In this document: one piece after another, positions 10,878 through 23,390 of the stretch
How positions within the stretch are numbered: the stretch's first letter is position 1
Layout: every line of letters starts with the position of its first letter
NCBI GenBank assembly: GCA_010909165.1
Contig: VJWM01000107.1
Location: forward strand, 496,001 to 560,000
Direction of reading: 5' to 3'
Source: Anthoceros angustus
Lineage: Eukaryota > Streptophyta > Anthocerotopsida > Anthocerotales > Anthocerotaceae
DNA length: 64,000 bases
Program-made: the position numbers and the translations under genes
Notes under the pieces: model-generated
Told to the model about the DNA's origin: nothing
Seen by the model: the letters and a program-made list of their open reading frames with translations, nothing else
Database searches by the model: none

Positions 10878-13169
10878 ATGGCTTATATCCCGCACCCGTG
10901 TCGGGTCCCCGCTGCCCCGGTGCAGCGCCTTGCGATCGATCTTCCTCCGGCTGCTGCTGCAACCATCTGCGGCAGTGCCGGCTCCATCCGGCCTGTGCTC
11001 ACGTGCGGGGCGGGCGGGTACGTGAGGCGGGTGCGGGGTCACGTGAGCTCAGGTTGCTGCTGCCTTCCTGCTCCGGGAGGCTGGCGGAGGAGGAAGGCGT
11101 TGCGGGTGGCGGCAGTGGCTGCGCCGGCGGAGAAGGTGCAGGAGGCGGCGGAGTCGGAATCGGAATGGGCATCCGGTGGGGAGAGGTTCGAGTGGAGGTC
11201 GCAGTGGTACCCGGTGTTCATCGCGGAGCACCTGGACAGGAGGGTGCCGCACGCGGCCACGGTGCTGGGGCGTGATATGGTGGTGTGGTGGGATCCCAAT
11301 GGGGCGGCATGGCAGGTGTTCGAGGACCGGTGCCGCACCGGCTGGCGCTCTCGGAGGGCAGGGTGGCGGAGACCGGGCATCTGCAGTGCTCGTACCACGG
11401 GTGGGCGTTCGCGCCGGCCACCGGCGCCTGCTCCTCCATTCCCCAGGCTCCCGCGGACGGGCCCCTGTACGTGCCGTGTTCACGCTGGAATCCGCCCGGA
11501 GCTGCGGGCTTGCAATGGCATGGGCTCAAGGGGCTGATCCTGGTGGTGGGTTTTGTTGGGTTTTGTTGGGTTCGGATGGCCGCAGTGTCACCTGTCGAAG
11601 CGGGCGTGCGCGGTCGTGTTCCCGAGCACGCTGCACCAGCGCATGATTTGGGTATGGCCCGACAGCTCCGAGGGCGCGCACCAGCGGGCTGCCGCCAGCC
11701 CGCCTCCCTCGCACCCGGAATTGACCGACCCGGATTTCGTCTCCGACCTGGCCATGGCGGAGCTGCCTTACTCGTAAGCAAGGTGGGTGGCAGGTGGGAG
11801 GGAAGCCCGGCTCGGTACTGGCATGACGTGACGCTCCTGCTTTTTTCGCAGGTACGAGACCTTGATCGAAAACTTCCTGGATCCGTGTCATGTCCCCTTC
11901 GCGCACCACAAGATACAGGTAACGTGGGCAGATTGTAGGTTGGGTTGTGGGTGGAAGTTGTCTGTGTGTGTGTGTTCGTGGGTATGGTGGCACTGAGGGT
12001 TGGTGGTAACAGGGGAACAGGAATCAAGCCCGGCCGTATGACTTGCGAGTGAAGGAAATCAGGAAGACGGGGTTTGTGGGGGAAGCCACGAATCGAGGCC
12101 CAGTGGCGTTTGAGGCGCCGCTGCTTGCCTCACTGAGGTTCACGCTACCACCTCAGCCCGAGACGGCAAGGTTTGTTCCCCAGATCTTGGTTTGGATTCC
12201 TGAGATTTCGTGGCGCACACCACAGCAGCGTCGTATCTTGTTACTGAGCTGGGCGTTGCTGTGTTGGAGTAGGCCGGAATGGGTGAAGAGAATCTTACCC
12301 TTACCACGGGACGAGAACAAGCCTGCCAAGATCAGGAGAGTCACTCTCTTCTTCTTCTGCGTCCCTGTGGCTCCAGGGAAGAGCAAGCTCTTCTGGGCCT
12401 TTCCTCGGAACTTCGCAAAGATAGTGTACCAGCTGACTCCGCGCTGGATCGCCCACCAGACCAACATGCTCGTACTGGTGTCCGATCTCGGCCTTCTGCA
12501 TTCCATGGTCAGTTCGTGCTGGGACGCTCATCTTGATCCATGCGGGGGGAGTCACTTTCTTGGCTTGCAAAACCCACCTCCATTGCACGTCTCTCTGCAG
12601 GAGCACAAGTTCGAGCAACTGGGCGGGAACGAGCGCTGGTTCAAGCTCTGCTACGTCCCCACCACAGCAGACGCATGCGTGATAGCCTTCAGGAAGTGGT
12701 TCCACAAGTTCAGCGGCAGCGCAGTGGACTGGTCCGGCCATGGCGGGGCCGCAAGCCCAGTTGCCAACCCGCCCTCCCGAAGGCAGCTGCTCGACAGGTC
12801 TCCACTCCTGCACACACACACATGGCACCATGTTGCATCCCTGCGGATGTGGACTTGGGCTGTCAGCCATCACACTCATGTCACGCCCATGCTCTGCGCA
12901 GGTACGCCTTGCATGTCGAGAAGTGCCCCCACTGTCGTGGCGCGCTAGGGTTTTTCCAGGCAGCGGAGACGGCACTGCAGGTCGTGGCGTATGCCTTGGT
13001 GGCGTTCCTGGCGGCCTCCGCCCTGAGGCCGGGGCTGTCGGTAGGGAGAAGCTTCAGTGTGGCTCTGGCGGGGATTGCACTGGCCAGCTTTGTGCTCTCC
13101 AAGGCCCTGGCGTTCCACACACAGCGGGCATTCCACTTCAAGGATTACATCCACGCCCTTGTGAAATGA
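10878..13169 (+). CDS. PAO/TIC55/PTC52-family Rieske oxygenase, frameshift at the first cluster motif
   Basis: Chloroplast Rieske mono-oxygenase of the pheophorbide a oxygenase family, which act on chlorophyll intermediates or catabolites. A transit-peptide-like N-terminus (from MAYIPHPCR) leads to [17 protein letters not shown] and WQVFEDRC. The second Rieske half is intact: [18 protein letters not shown] (CxxH). The first half should read C-P-H-R-L but reads C-R-T because one C is missing near 11330. Adding one base there restores the family frame. Later exons give [20 protein letters not shown], the mononuclear-iron segment [70 protein letters not shown] (family CxxC), and two C-terminal membrane helices ([32 protein letters not shown]). 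Introns lie near 11469-11585, 11776-11851, 11921-12011, 12172-12290, 12508-12600 and 12798-12901. Whether it is PAO, PTC52 or TIC55 proper is open. Confidence 0.85.
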
Positions 13170-14310
13170 AACCTCTCTCCCACATCCTGATTTTCAGCTC
13201 ATGCTAACCAGGCAGCATCCGCCGGGTCGTTAAGCTTTCCCTGTCGTTTCCAGAGCCTCGTGGGGCCTGGTTGGTTCAGTGATTCTGCCTTCTGATACTC
13301 GTGCAGTGTGTGGAGCCTGTGTCCTGATGGTGTCCGTTGCGTGACAATCTTCTCCCCCCTCGAAAGTGACCTCCGTCGGTGCAACAATTTCACTGCCATT
13401 CTTCAGAAAACCTGCGGCAGCTCCGCAACAAACCTCACCACCTGCCGCAATTGAGCCTCTGGACGAAGCCCAGAAAAAGCCCGAACTGGGCCACTCGACG
13501 CCTGAGATAGGGCCGAGTGGGAACGCAAAAGGAACCCGGTCCGGGCAGAGAGGAACGGAGAGCTGATGCGTCTCACTTCGCCAATAACGCGGCGCAAGCG
13601 AAGCGAAGCATTTGTTTCGCGTTGCGATTCGCCGAAAAGATGCCGTGACTGCAGGCACGCGCCAGCGTGGGCTGCTGCCGGCAAATGCCTTAGACTCTTT
13701 CGCCGCTGTTTGCGCTCTCCGTGCTGCCCAGATCCCCGTGCAACGGGGCGGGGCGGACGACGGCCTCCTGCCTGAAGGCGTGGGCATCCCTGCTTCCCTC
13801 CCCGCTCAGATCCGCGGCTCTGTGCGCCGCCTGCGCGTCCCAGCTGCGGCAGATCCGCGGGAGCAGGCGGGGAGGCGGGGAATTCTCATTCATTCCGCGG
13901 CGCTGGACCCGCCTGCGGATCTGTAATACATTGCAGGGTTGATCGGAATTTGCGCAAGAACGCAGCTCGGCTTCAGCTCATTCTGTTGCTATGTAGGTTG
14001 TTCCATCCGTGGTGTTGAGTGCTGAGCTCGATGATTTCGAGTGTGAATTGAGCTCTCCATTTCCGGAATGCGTGCGTTGGATCCGAATTGCCGGCCCGCG
14101 GGTTGCGGGAGAAAGGAGGGACTTCGTGTGCAGGAGAGGTTTCGGTTTGTCGCTGTGATAGAATGTGAAAATTAGGCTTTGGCAGGTTTCCGATGCAGTG
14201 TTTGTGGTGATGCACTGTATCGGCAGAGGGCGTACATTTTGGGGGAGGGTAGGAGGAATGTTGTGCTGAAAATTCTTTTTTGTTTCCTTCTTTCTTGTGC
14301 AGTTTGCGGA
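13170..14310. other. intergenic region before the ABCD transporter, no gene seen
   Basis: About 1.1 kb. Open frames of up to 185 codons occur on both strands in this moderately G/C-rich stretch, but none shows domain-like sequence or splice structure. It presumably holds the terminator of the oxygenase gene and the promoter and leader of the transporter gene. Confidence 0.5.
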
Positions 14311-17300
14311 ATGGCGACGTCGCAATTACTGACTGCTGCTCGTCGGCGTGGAGCTCTGCTAGGGAAGAGGAGGTGTGGGATTGTGCTGGAATTCTTCCGG
14401 TTCCGTTGCGCTCGGGCTTTGCTCATTGTCGGGTGTTTCTGGATTCGCAGACGAGCTGTTGTGTTAGCAACAGCGCTTGTTCTGGGAGGCGGAATAGCGT
14501 ATAGCCGTTTGAGCTCGAGTAAGAAGTCACGTGGTCTTCGGAGTTCTGGGACGGATGGAGCCGACTCGAGTGAAAGGGCGAAGGGCTCGAGTCGTGGACC
14601 TGCGGAAGGAAAACGCAAGAGAGCCGGACTGAAGAATGTGCAAGTGCTGGCCGATATCTTGCGTGCTGAGATGGGGGATAAAGGCATGGCAAATTTTGTG
14701 GCATTAGCAGGCATTGCTGTGAGTAGCTTGCGTCCTCCTCCCTCCTGTTTGTGAGAAGAACAGGGTTCTGGAATCAGCTGCTGAGTGAGTTTTGAACGGT
14801 TGTCGTTACAGATTCTGCGAACGGGTTTGAGCAACAGGTTGGCGAGAGTGCAAGCCTTTCTCTTCAGAGCTGCTTTCCTCAGACGAGTACCACTTTTCAT
14901 ACGGCTCATTGCAGAAAATCTCATCCTTTGTCTCCTTCAGTCGTCCTTCATATCTACTGCCAAGTACCTGTCCGGCTTGCTCAGTCTCAGATGCTGCCAG
15001 ATACTCACAAAGAAGATCCATAATGATTATTTTCAGGTGATGTGCTTCAGGAACTCATTGTTCGATTCCAAAAGTTGTGCCCAAGGCCTATCAGCTGTTC
15101 TTTTGGTTCTGGGTGTTGAAGGGTTTTCTCCTTGCCCATGGTCGTTGCAGAATATGACTTATTACAAGATGTCACATGTTGACCGCCGCATTGGTAGCCC
15201 AGAGCAAATCATTGTCAGCGACATACCGAAGTTCTGCTTCGAGCTCTGTGAAATTGTGCAAGAAAATTTGACAGCTACGTTTGAGGGACTTCTTTATACG
15301 TGGCGCCTTTGTACTTATGCCAGCCCTAAGTATGCCTTAGGAATTCTGGTAAGCCTCTATTGATACAAAGAACATCCTCTTTTGAGTACACAGTGCAGGC
15401 AACCGGGGGTGAATGTACTGACATGTTTCATTTGTCGTGATTCTTGTTTTCAGGCCTATGTTGTTGGGGTGGGTAGCTTCACCACTTCTATATCACCTCC
15501 ATTTGGCAAGCTTACCTCGATTGAACAGCAGCTGGAAGGAGAATATAGGCAGAAGCACTCAAGAGTTAGAACACAGTCAGAAAGCATAGCGTTCTACGGT
15601 GGGCAGGACAGGGAAGGATCCATCATTCGCCAGCACTTCAGGAAACTTGTGAGACACCTGGATCGTGTTCTGTTCACACAGTGGTGGTTTGGGATCATCC
15701 AGGACTTTTTACTGAAGTATTTGGGGACAACTTTTGGAGCTGTATTGATCATTCACCCTTTCTTCTCTGGGGACCTAAAACCTGACAACACTACTCTGGG
15801 CAGAGCTAAAATGCTCAGCAATATGCGATACCATACAAGTGTCATCATATCCATGTTCCAATCTTTGGGTTCACTAGCTAGCTCTACTCGAAAGCTTCAT
15901 CGTTTGAGGTTGAGAGCCTCCCATGATTGTATTGCTTTGTGTGCACATAATGGTGACGGTTTCTAAATGTCACAGTTTTCTATTTTCTGATATCTGGTTG
16001 TTGTTTGTCTGCAGTGGATATGCCAATCGTATCCAAGAGCTTTTGGCAGTTGCACATGAGCTTCGCATTGCTGGTGACAGCAATGGTCCAGTAAACAGCG
16101 GTATTGGCCACATTAGGGAGGGAAAGGTCATCGAGTTTGAGGGGGTGAAGGTATGATGAGCAGCAAACACTTTGTGATCCTGAAATCGGGAATCTATCTC
16201 TTGAACGGCTTGTTTAGAATGTGTGCCCATGTTTATGATGCAGGTGGTCACTCCTACAGGTGCAACTCTCGTGGAAGACTTGACACTGAGGGTTGAGCCG
16301 GGCACCAATCTTCTCATCACTGGTAATTATGCAAGCTGTGCAGGGCTGTTTGTCTGCTCTATGTTTTTCCAGTGTAGCTTAATCTGATAAAACACGATAT
16401 CCAGGTCCAAATGGAAGCGGAAAGAGCTCTTTGTTTCGGGTTTTAGGTGGCCTTTGGCCGTTGGTTGCTGGTCGCATCACTAAGCCTGGAGTCGGGTCAG
16501 ACCTATGTCATGAGATATTCTATGTGCCACAACGACCTTATATGGCTGTTGGAACTCTGCGGGACCAACTTATTTACCCCTTAACTGCAGCGGAGGAAGT
16601 GGAACCGCTTTCGATAGAAGGCATGCGTGCCTTACTTAAAAATGTAATCTCTGTTCTTGCTGTCACCTACACCTTTTTGCATTTCGTAAACAGACATGGG
16701 CCTGCTTGTTGTCAGTCGCCATGGCAATCAAGTTTGAGGATTTTGACACATCCGCATACCCACAGGTGGATCTGGAATACCTGCTCGACAGGTATCCTCC
16801 TGACGAAATAGTTAACTGGGGAGACAATTTGTCTCTTGGAGAACAACAGCGATTAGGGATGGCTCGACTGTTCTATCACAAGCCAGCTTTTGCAATTCTT
16901 GACGAGTGCACAAGTGCAGTGACCACAGACATGGAAGAACGGTTTTGTGCTCAAGTTCGTGCTATGGGCACTTCATGTGTTACAATCTCTCACCGACCAG
17001 CCCTTGTAGCTTTTCATGACACAGTGCTCTCTCTGGATGGTGAGGGCGGCTGGAGTGTGCATTACAAAAGGTGACCTTTGCTGAGGCATTAGGCAGTGTT
17101 ACATTATAGCTTGTCTTGCTCGAGCAGCTGTTGGTGTAACTGTTTTTCAACATGTGGCAGGGATCCTACTTCTGATGCACACCCTGTGGATGTGAGGGAT
17201 GGTGAGGTTCATACTGAGCGGTCACAGGATGCTCTCACTGTAAAGAGGCATTTTTCGGCAGTGCAGGAAAAGGTATGTGGAGGCTTGGAATGATGACATT

Positions 17301-20300
17301 GACAAAGCTTATGTCGTTTTCTACGCTTTGTGATGTATGCGGGCATGGCAATGTGGCATGTTCTCAGGACGTTGATGGTCAAAGCTCCAAGGGACTAGAG
17401 TCTTATGTCCATTCAGTATTGGCTAGATCGCCCCCAGTAGATGTTAATGCACCTGTACCTCAAGTACCTCGACTGCAGACTGTACCGCAAAGCACAAGCG
17501 TTAGAGTGGCTAACCTGCGCAAAATTCTGGTATCAACTACACTTCTTTTGGCTTATTTTGGCTAACATCCCCTTGGCATGTACTCACAGGCGTCAACTGT
17601 ATTCAGGTACCAAGCCTCGCCAGCAAGCAGGGTGTAACTCTTCTAGCTGTTGCATTGTTGGTTGGATCCCGGACATACATCTCTGACCGCATCGCTGATC
17701 TGAATGGTAGGTTTGCTCTCAAAGCATTGTCTACCCGTGTTCTGGTCCTCAAGGTGTGATGTACCCTGATTCTTTTCTGTGACACAGGTACACTTGTAAA
17801 GCATGTCATGAGCCAAGACAAGGCAGCTTTTGTTCATTCCACGGGAGTCAGCATCTTTCAAAGTGCAGCTTCAGCTATTGTAGCTCCGTCTCTCAGGTTG
17901 AGCTGGAATGCATTGACAAAGTGTTTTTGAAGACAAGTGAAAATGCTTCTGTGCTAAGAGCGTTGTATGATTGCAAACGTGGGTTAACTTAATTGAATAG
18001 TATGGGTCTGATTGTGGAGTTCATGTTTGTTTCAGGAACTTGACAGCAAAGCTTGCACTTAACTGGAGAAGCGCCCTGACAGCTTATCTTTCTAATCTGT
18101 ATTTTCGAAACAATGCTTTCTATAAGGTTGTCACTCCGTTTAATGCTGGACTCTGTTATCGTCATTGCATCACTCGTGGTAGGGTTTCTTACATGACTGC
18201 TTTGTGTTTCCAGGCTGTGCACTTGTCCGATAGTGGCATGGATGTTGATCAGCGGATCACGCAAGATGTGGAAAGGCTCTGTGGTGATCTTTCTGGACTT
18301 GTAACAGGAATGGTGAAACCGCTGGTGGATATCTTGTGGTACGTCAGGACTCGTCTATACTGACTCCATCACTTCATTTGTCTGGTGACTGATATTATGT
18401 CCCAGGCATTGGTCGTGCCCTTTGTGTCGTAGTTAGACAATTTCCTAGTTTATCTCAGCTGACATTGCCTTGCACTGTGGTAGGTTCACAATGCGCATGC
18501 AAGCGCTTACTGGTGCACGAGGTGTGGGCATCTTATATCTGTACATGCTCCTGGGCTTGGGATTTCTTCGGACAATTACCCCAGATTTTTCAGCCTTAAC
18601 AAGCAAAGAGCAACAGTTGGAAGGGGCGTACAGGTGCCTTCTAGGAACTTTTCACCTTTCCGTCTGCTGTCTAACCTGAACCTGCATCGCAATCATAGGC
18701 CTGACATAAATTTGGTGAGGCACCGTATGGGATTTTAAATGACCTGCTGGCTTTTAAAATTTTGCAGGTACATGCATTCAAGGCTCCGTACTCATGCTGA
18801 ATCAATTGCCTTCTTTGGTGGTGGCTTGCGAGAACAATCTGTAAGAACTAGCCATCCTTGCTTCTGGTGACGTACAGTTCTGCTGATTGATTGCTTGTGA
18901 GACAGTCTGCAAGGAGTTGTTCATGTTGTACAGTACTGCAGACTATTGAGATGCTGAAAGGTTGGAGATGACATCCAGGTTATAGAGGAGCATTATAAAG
19001 CCTTAATTGATCACTCTTTCAAGTTGCTGAAGAAACGCTGGCTGTTTGGGATCGCTGACGAATTTATTAACAAGCAACTACCTCACAACGTGACATGGGG
19101 CCTAAGCCTAATGTATGCGCTTGAGCATGATGGAGATCGTTCTTTAACTTCTGTGCAAGGTAACAAGTTGTTATCGGTTGTCTTAAAATAGTCTTACTGC
19201 TTTGTAGTAAAGGGGCTAGCAATCAGCCCTTGTCCTAATGAGGTTCACGCTGGCACTTTGACAGGGGACCTTGCCCACGATCTTCGGTTCCTTGCGTCTG
19301 TGGTTTCACAGAGCTTTCTTGCATTTGGTGACGTTTTAGAGATGCAGCGGAAACTCCTGGAGCTGTCTGGTCACATTGGCAGAGTGTCTGAACTTGGTGA
19401 ATTGTTGGGTGCCGCACAGCATGGTGAGTTGGAAGCTGTAGTGGCCTATATGCTCGTGGTGAAGAGGCAGTTGGGTACTTAAACTGACGATCTGATTGTG
19501 GCAGAGCTTGTGCCCCCTCATGAAGCTGGTGAGGCCGTGGCAAGTGGAGAGTCCTCATTTGTTGACAGAAGTGATGAGATTATGTTCAAAGAAGTGGATG
19601 TTGTAACTCCAGCTCAAAAGCTGCTGGCCAGGAAGCTGTCATTCGAAATTAGCGAAGGTGAAAGCATGCTAGTCACAGGTTAGTCACTTTTACAGAGGCC
19701 TGCCCCAATTATTCCTCTTGTTGGAAGGTTATGGAACTGTTGTGTCTGAAGTTTGGTCTTTGTGGTTGTGTATTAGGTCCGAACGGCAGTGGGAAAAGCT
19801 CTCTCTTCAGGGTGCTTGGTGGACTGTGGCCTGTCGCAAGTGGACAAATAATGAAACCCGGTGGAGCCGATGATTCCAGTAGAAGGGGATTGAGCAGGGA
19901 GATATTCTATGTGCCACAACGCCCATATACCGCCCTTGGGACTCTTCGGGACCAGATCATTTACCCCTTGACTCTTGCGGATGCTGCCACCAAGGCAGAG
20001 ACAGAGAAAATTCCATCAGGTATGTGTACGTCTGTGGACGTGGTCCAGTCGGGTATCCCTACTCCTTGGAAGTGGTGCACAACACGAACCAAATCACTGG
20101 CGTGATATGTTTCTCTTGTTATCATGTGTGTGCTCAGAAGAGGCAAGATATTTTGTGACGGGGACGTCAAGAGGCGAGCCCAGTAAGGAAGCTCTGAGGG
20201 TGCTTGATGACAAGCTGCGAAGGATTTTGGAAGACGTGAGACTGGTATATCTGCTTGATCGGGAAGGAGGATGGAACACTGTTGCACACTGGGAGGACAT

Positions 20301-20849
20301 GTTGTCCCTGGGAGAACAGCAGCGACTTGGGATGGTAAACACACCCCCACAAGCTCGCCGCATTAAGGCTGGTAGAATGTGGCAGAGCTGACTCATTTGG
20401 CATGGTTGCAGGCGAGGCTTTTCTTCCATCAGCCCAAGTTCGGAATCCTGGACGAGTGCACAAAGTAAGAAGTTGATGTGGGTTTGCTACAGTCTGGCCA
20501 GGTTGCAGCATGTGCAGCAGGTGGCTGATGATTCTCTCTCGTATTCCTGATGCAGCGCTACCAGCGTAGATGTGGAGGAGTCGCTGTACAGGGTGGCGCA
20601 GTCCCTTGGGATCACAGTTGTTACCATCTCTCAGGTCTGATAGTCGAGTTGCTCTTGGTCTCCAATGCTATGCCAATGCCAGGAAGACGGAGGTGTTCTA
20701 AGCTGTTTGTGTGTGTGTGTGTGCAGCGGCCAGCGCTTATACCATTCCATTCAACAGAACTTCGGTTGATTGACGGTGAGGGCGGTTGGGAGCTGCGGAC
20801 CATTGAGTCGGAGCAGAGTGAAGGAGAAGGGGGGTTCCAGAAGTTGTAA
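14311..20849 (+). CDS. ABCD1: Full-length peroxisomal ABC transporter, subfamily D (CTS/PXA1/PED3 type)
   Basis: Imports acyl-CoAs and jasmonate/auxin precursors into peroxisomes for beta-oxidation. The ATG at 14311 starts [12 protein letters not shown]. Intron 14373-14450 is followed by a hydrophobic N-terminal segment ([16 protein letters not shown]). First half: [37 protein letters not shown] and SESIAFYGG (EAA-like loop), Walker [20 protein letters not shown], signature [19 protein letters not shown], Walker [12 protein letters not shown], then [12 protein letters not shown]. The second half repeats the plan: [42 protein letters not shown], Walker [48 protein letters not shown]. It ends in EGEGGFQKL. 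About two dozen short exons join in frame with GT-AG sites and I saw no break. The fused two-half architecture is typical of plant CTS; animal ALDP is a half transporter. Confidence 0.96.
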
Positions 20850-20962
20850 CCATCCGCAGCTTTAGATAGGCATGGATAGAAAAAAGTGATGTGGTGGGTG
20901 TAGGCAGGTATGGACTTTTCTGACCATACAATGTGGTATATCCGTTGCAATGCAAGGGTGGG

Positions 20963-22503
20963 TTAAAAGTGTCTTTGCAGAGGCTTCTCCAACAAGGCGG
21001 AGATGTACATCTCGTGCAGGTCGGCGCCGCGGTCCAGCTTGGCCCCGACCACCCACCTGAGCTTGGTGTAGCCGAGCCCCTCGATCATGGGCAGGTACGT
21101 GGAGTTGAGCTGGGGCAGCAGGCAGAAGAAGTGGTCGAGCCAGAGCAGGCCCCCGGGCCGCAGCACGCGGTCGATGTCGAAGAGGATGAAGTGGAGCGCG
21201 CGGTCGGGGATCCAGTTGCTGAGCACGTGCATGGAGTGCACCAAGTCCAGCGTGTTGTCCCAGAAGGGCAGCCGCTGCGACAGCGTCATGAAGAGCGGCA
21301 CCACCCCCCGCCGCGCCACGAAGTTGTTGAAGGGCCCCCCGAGGTTGAGCGTGGATGTCACCACGGTCACCCGCTGCTCCGCCATGCGCACCGCGAAGGA
21401 GCCCGTCCCCCCGCCGATGTCCAGCCCGATGCGCAGCCTCCCCTTCTTCAGCGCCACCACCTCCTCCACCGCGAAGTCCAGCGGCGAGGCGGGCCCGGCC
21501 CCACCACCGGCCTGCGGGACCCACCGCTTGCTCTCCCGCCCGCCCAGGTCGAAGCAGTCCAGGCAGTCCGCGAACACCTGCAGCCAGAGGACCATGGCCA
21601 AATCGCTATCGCTTTCAAATTCTGCATTGCATGGAGACATGGAGGTGTGTGCGAGTGCACTACCTTGAGCTTGGCGCGGCCGTTGAGGCAGTGGAAGGAC
21701 TTGCACTGGTATGCGCTCCACACGTAGCTGCCGTCCTCCTCGTCCGGGTGGCGGCCCTGATGCCACAGCGACGCCGGGAGAGGCAGGGGCTCCAGGAAGG
21801 TGTCGCCCGCTGGAGAGCGGGCGAAGCATCGGCGGCGGGGGAGCGGCTCGCATCCGGCCAGGAGGAGGCGCTGGGCGAGCTCCTCGTCGTCGGGGCACTG
21901 GTCGCCCACGGAGTAGGTCATGAATTGGAGCAGGTCCTGGCGGGTCTGCTTGCTGCCCGCCACGCAGCCGTGGCCCAGCGTCGCGCTCCACATGTCCGTG
22001 GCCAGGGACGGGTTCCACCCCAGGGGAGCTTCCTCGCCGCCATGAACTCCTCCACCTCGCCTCCAGGGGAGCGCTTGCTCGGCCTGGGCCCTCGCCTGCT
22101 CGGCCTGCCGCGCCGCCTGCTCCCGCACCCGCCCCACCTCCTGCTGCGCGCGCTGCAGCTCCGCCCTGGTGGCGTTCAGCTGGGCCAGGAGCGCCGCGTT
22201 GGTGTTGGCGCAGGCGTGGCCGGCGTCGCGGGCCGCGGGCAGGGAAGAGAGGAAGTTGAGGCCGGCTGCGGACGAGGAGGAGGTGGTGGATCCGGATCCG
22301 GATCCGGAGGAGGAGAGGGAGGTGGCGGCGTCCGGGAAGCCGCGGGAGTACCCCAGGATGGTGTAGAGCGCCAGCACGTTGGTGCCCACCACGGCCACCA
22401 GCACCAGCAGCTTGTGCGGCATCCTCTTGACGCTCTTCATCAGGCTGCCGTTCACCGCTTTCAAGGACGCCTCCATGTGCCACTGGGCGGAGGCGCCTCC
22501 CAT
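20963..22503 (-). CDS. Type II Golgi-type SAM-dependent methyltransferase (At1g29790-like)
   Basis: Exon 1 (21666-22503) starts MGGASAQWHMEASLKAVNG. It has one membrane helix near residues 30-50 (KLLVLVAVVGTNVLALYTIL), a serine-rich linker, an alanine/glutamine-rich coiled coil, and a cysteine-containing lumenal region ending VWSAYQCKSFHCLNG. The donor AAG-GTAGTG and an acceptor before GTGTTCGCG lead to exon 2 (20963-21580): CFDLGGRESKRW, SAM-binding motif I IGLDIGGGTGSFAVRMAE, TLNLGGPFNNFVARRGVVPL, then FDIDRVLRPGGLLWLDHFFC and RWVVGAK. These match the plant-specific family around At1g29790, related to the putative pectin methyltransferases. The acceptor substrate is unknown. Confidence 0.85.
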
Positions 22504-22512
22504 TCTCCCCGC

Positions 22513-22546
22513 TCGCTCTGCCTCTGCCTCTGCCTCTGCCTCCGCC
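22513..22546 (-). repeat. GGCAGA microsatellite in the methyltransferase 5' leader
   Basis: About five GGCAGA-type hexamers (minus strand) lie just upstream of the ATG at 22503. The repeat is in the leader, unless translation starts further upstream. Confidence 0.7.
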
Positions 22547-22799
22547 TTGGCCGCCTCCTGCTTCCGGCCCCCGCCTCCAGCTTCGGGTGCGTGGCTGCAG
22601 CCTGCAGATCTGCAGACATGCCACCCCGCTCACTCCAAGACCACAAGCCAAGAAACCCGAGGCGGCCACTGTGTATGTCACAACGGCAGGAAAGAAACGC
22701 CCAAGACTGCCGCACCATTTCCGCTTGCCAGTACACACACACACAACCAAGTTTACTTCCATTTTTCTTCCGTTTTCGCGGGTGCCATGAAATGAACTA

Positions 22800-22990
22800 T
22801 CCATATCCGCGACGTACACCCGTCCACGCTGCCTTGGCCTGGGCTGGGCGCGCATGTCGGTATGCCTTGCAATCGAGCTCACATGCCGCTCTCTTCTCCT
22901 ACATGTTTTCTAGCTTCAGCAAGCTCCTGTTGGGGCTCACCAGCCACCGTAATGAAGCAGAAACTCTGGAGCTAGCACTCTGGAGCGCTT
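22800..22990. repeat. inverted copy of the sequence at about 34690-34830
   Basis: Read on the minus strand, this stretch resembles the plus strand at 34690-34830: both hold AGCTCCAGAGTTTCT and CAACAGGAGCTTGCTGAAG, followed by a similar ACATGCG..CCCAGCC segment. The more BTB-proximal flank (23140-23250 against 35070-35230) is instead in direct orientation, so one copy has a small inversion. Confidence 0.6.
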
Positions 22991-23196
22991 TATTGCTCGT
23001 CACTAGGCACATGAGGCCCTGGGAGCGAGGGCAGGCAACTTACTGGTCCATCAATGGCTCGACTTGCAAGGTGTGCAAGAGCAAGCGCAAGCGCGGAAGA
23101 GTAACAGTACGAGCGATGGGCTTAACGACTCCTTGATGGTGAGGCATGAGCAGAAAGTGGGGGAGTTAGGTGCAAACATAATGTCGGATGAGAGAA

Positions 23197-23218
23197 GGCG
23201 GCTAACCGCCAACAACTC
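23197..23218 (+). promoter_or_regulatory. palindromic upstream element of BTB gene 1
   Basis: Perfect palindrome-like GGCGGCTAACCGCC followed by AACAACTC, about 170 bp before the start of BTB gene 1. See the copy at 35132 for the comparison. Confidence 0.5.
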
Positions 23219-23390
23219 TCCACGACCAGTTAAGGAGGCGCGAGCCTAGCACGGGCTTTTTAACGCAGGAAAGAAGAAACTGAGCAATGACGTCCAGTGT
23301 GTGTGGCAGCGGCTTCTTCATTGTTATCCAGACACATCTATTCAGTGCATGCTAATTTGACCTTTCTCCACTGGACATTACAGGCTTGCC

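Noticed and set aside
11039-12027. Minus-strand frame of 269 codons across the Rieske oxygenase
   Set aside because: Proline/arginine/serine-rich shadow with no domain features; the plus strand carries conserved exons.
13230-13787. Minus-strand frame of 185 codons between the oxygenase and the ABC transporter
   Set aside because: No recognisable sequence pattern, and lies in a region with open frames on both strands.
22719-22745. CACACA run near 22735 as a regulatory element
   Set aside because: Simple microsatellite with no other support.
21355-23136. Plus-strand frame of 593 codons opposite the methyltransferase
   Set aside because: Low-complexity shadow of the minus-strand gene; the minus strand has SAM-binding motifs and valid splice sites.
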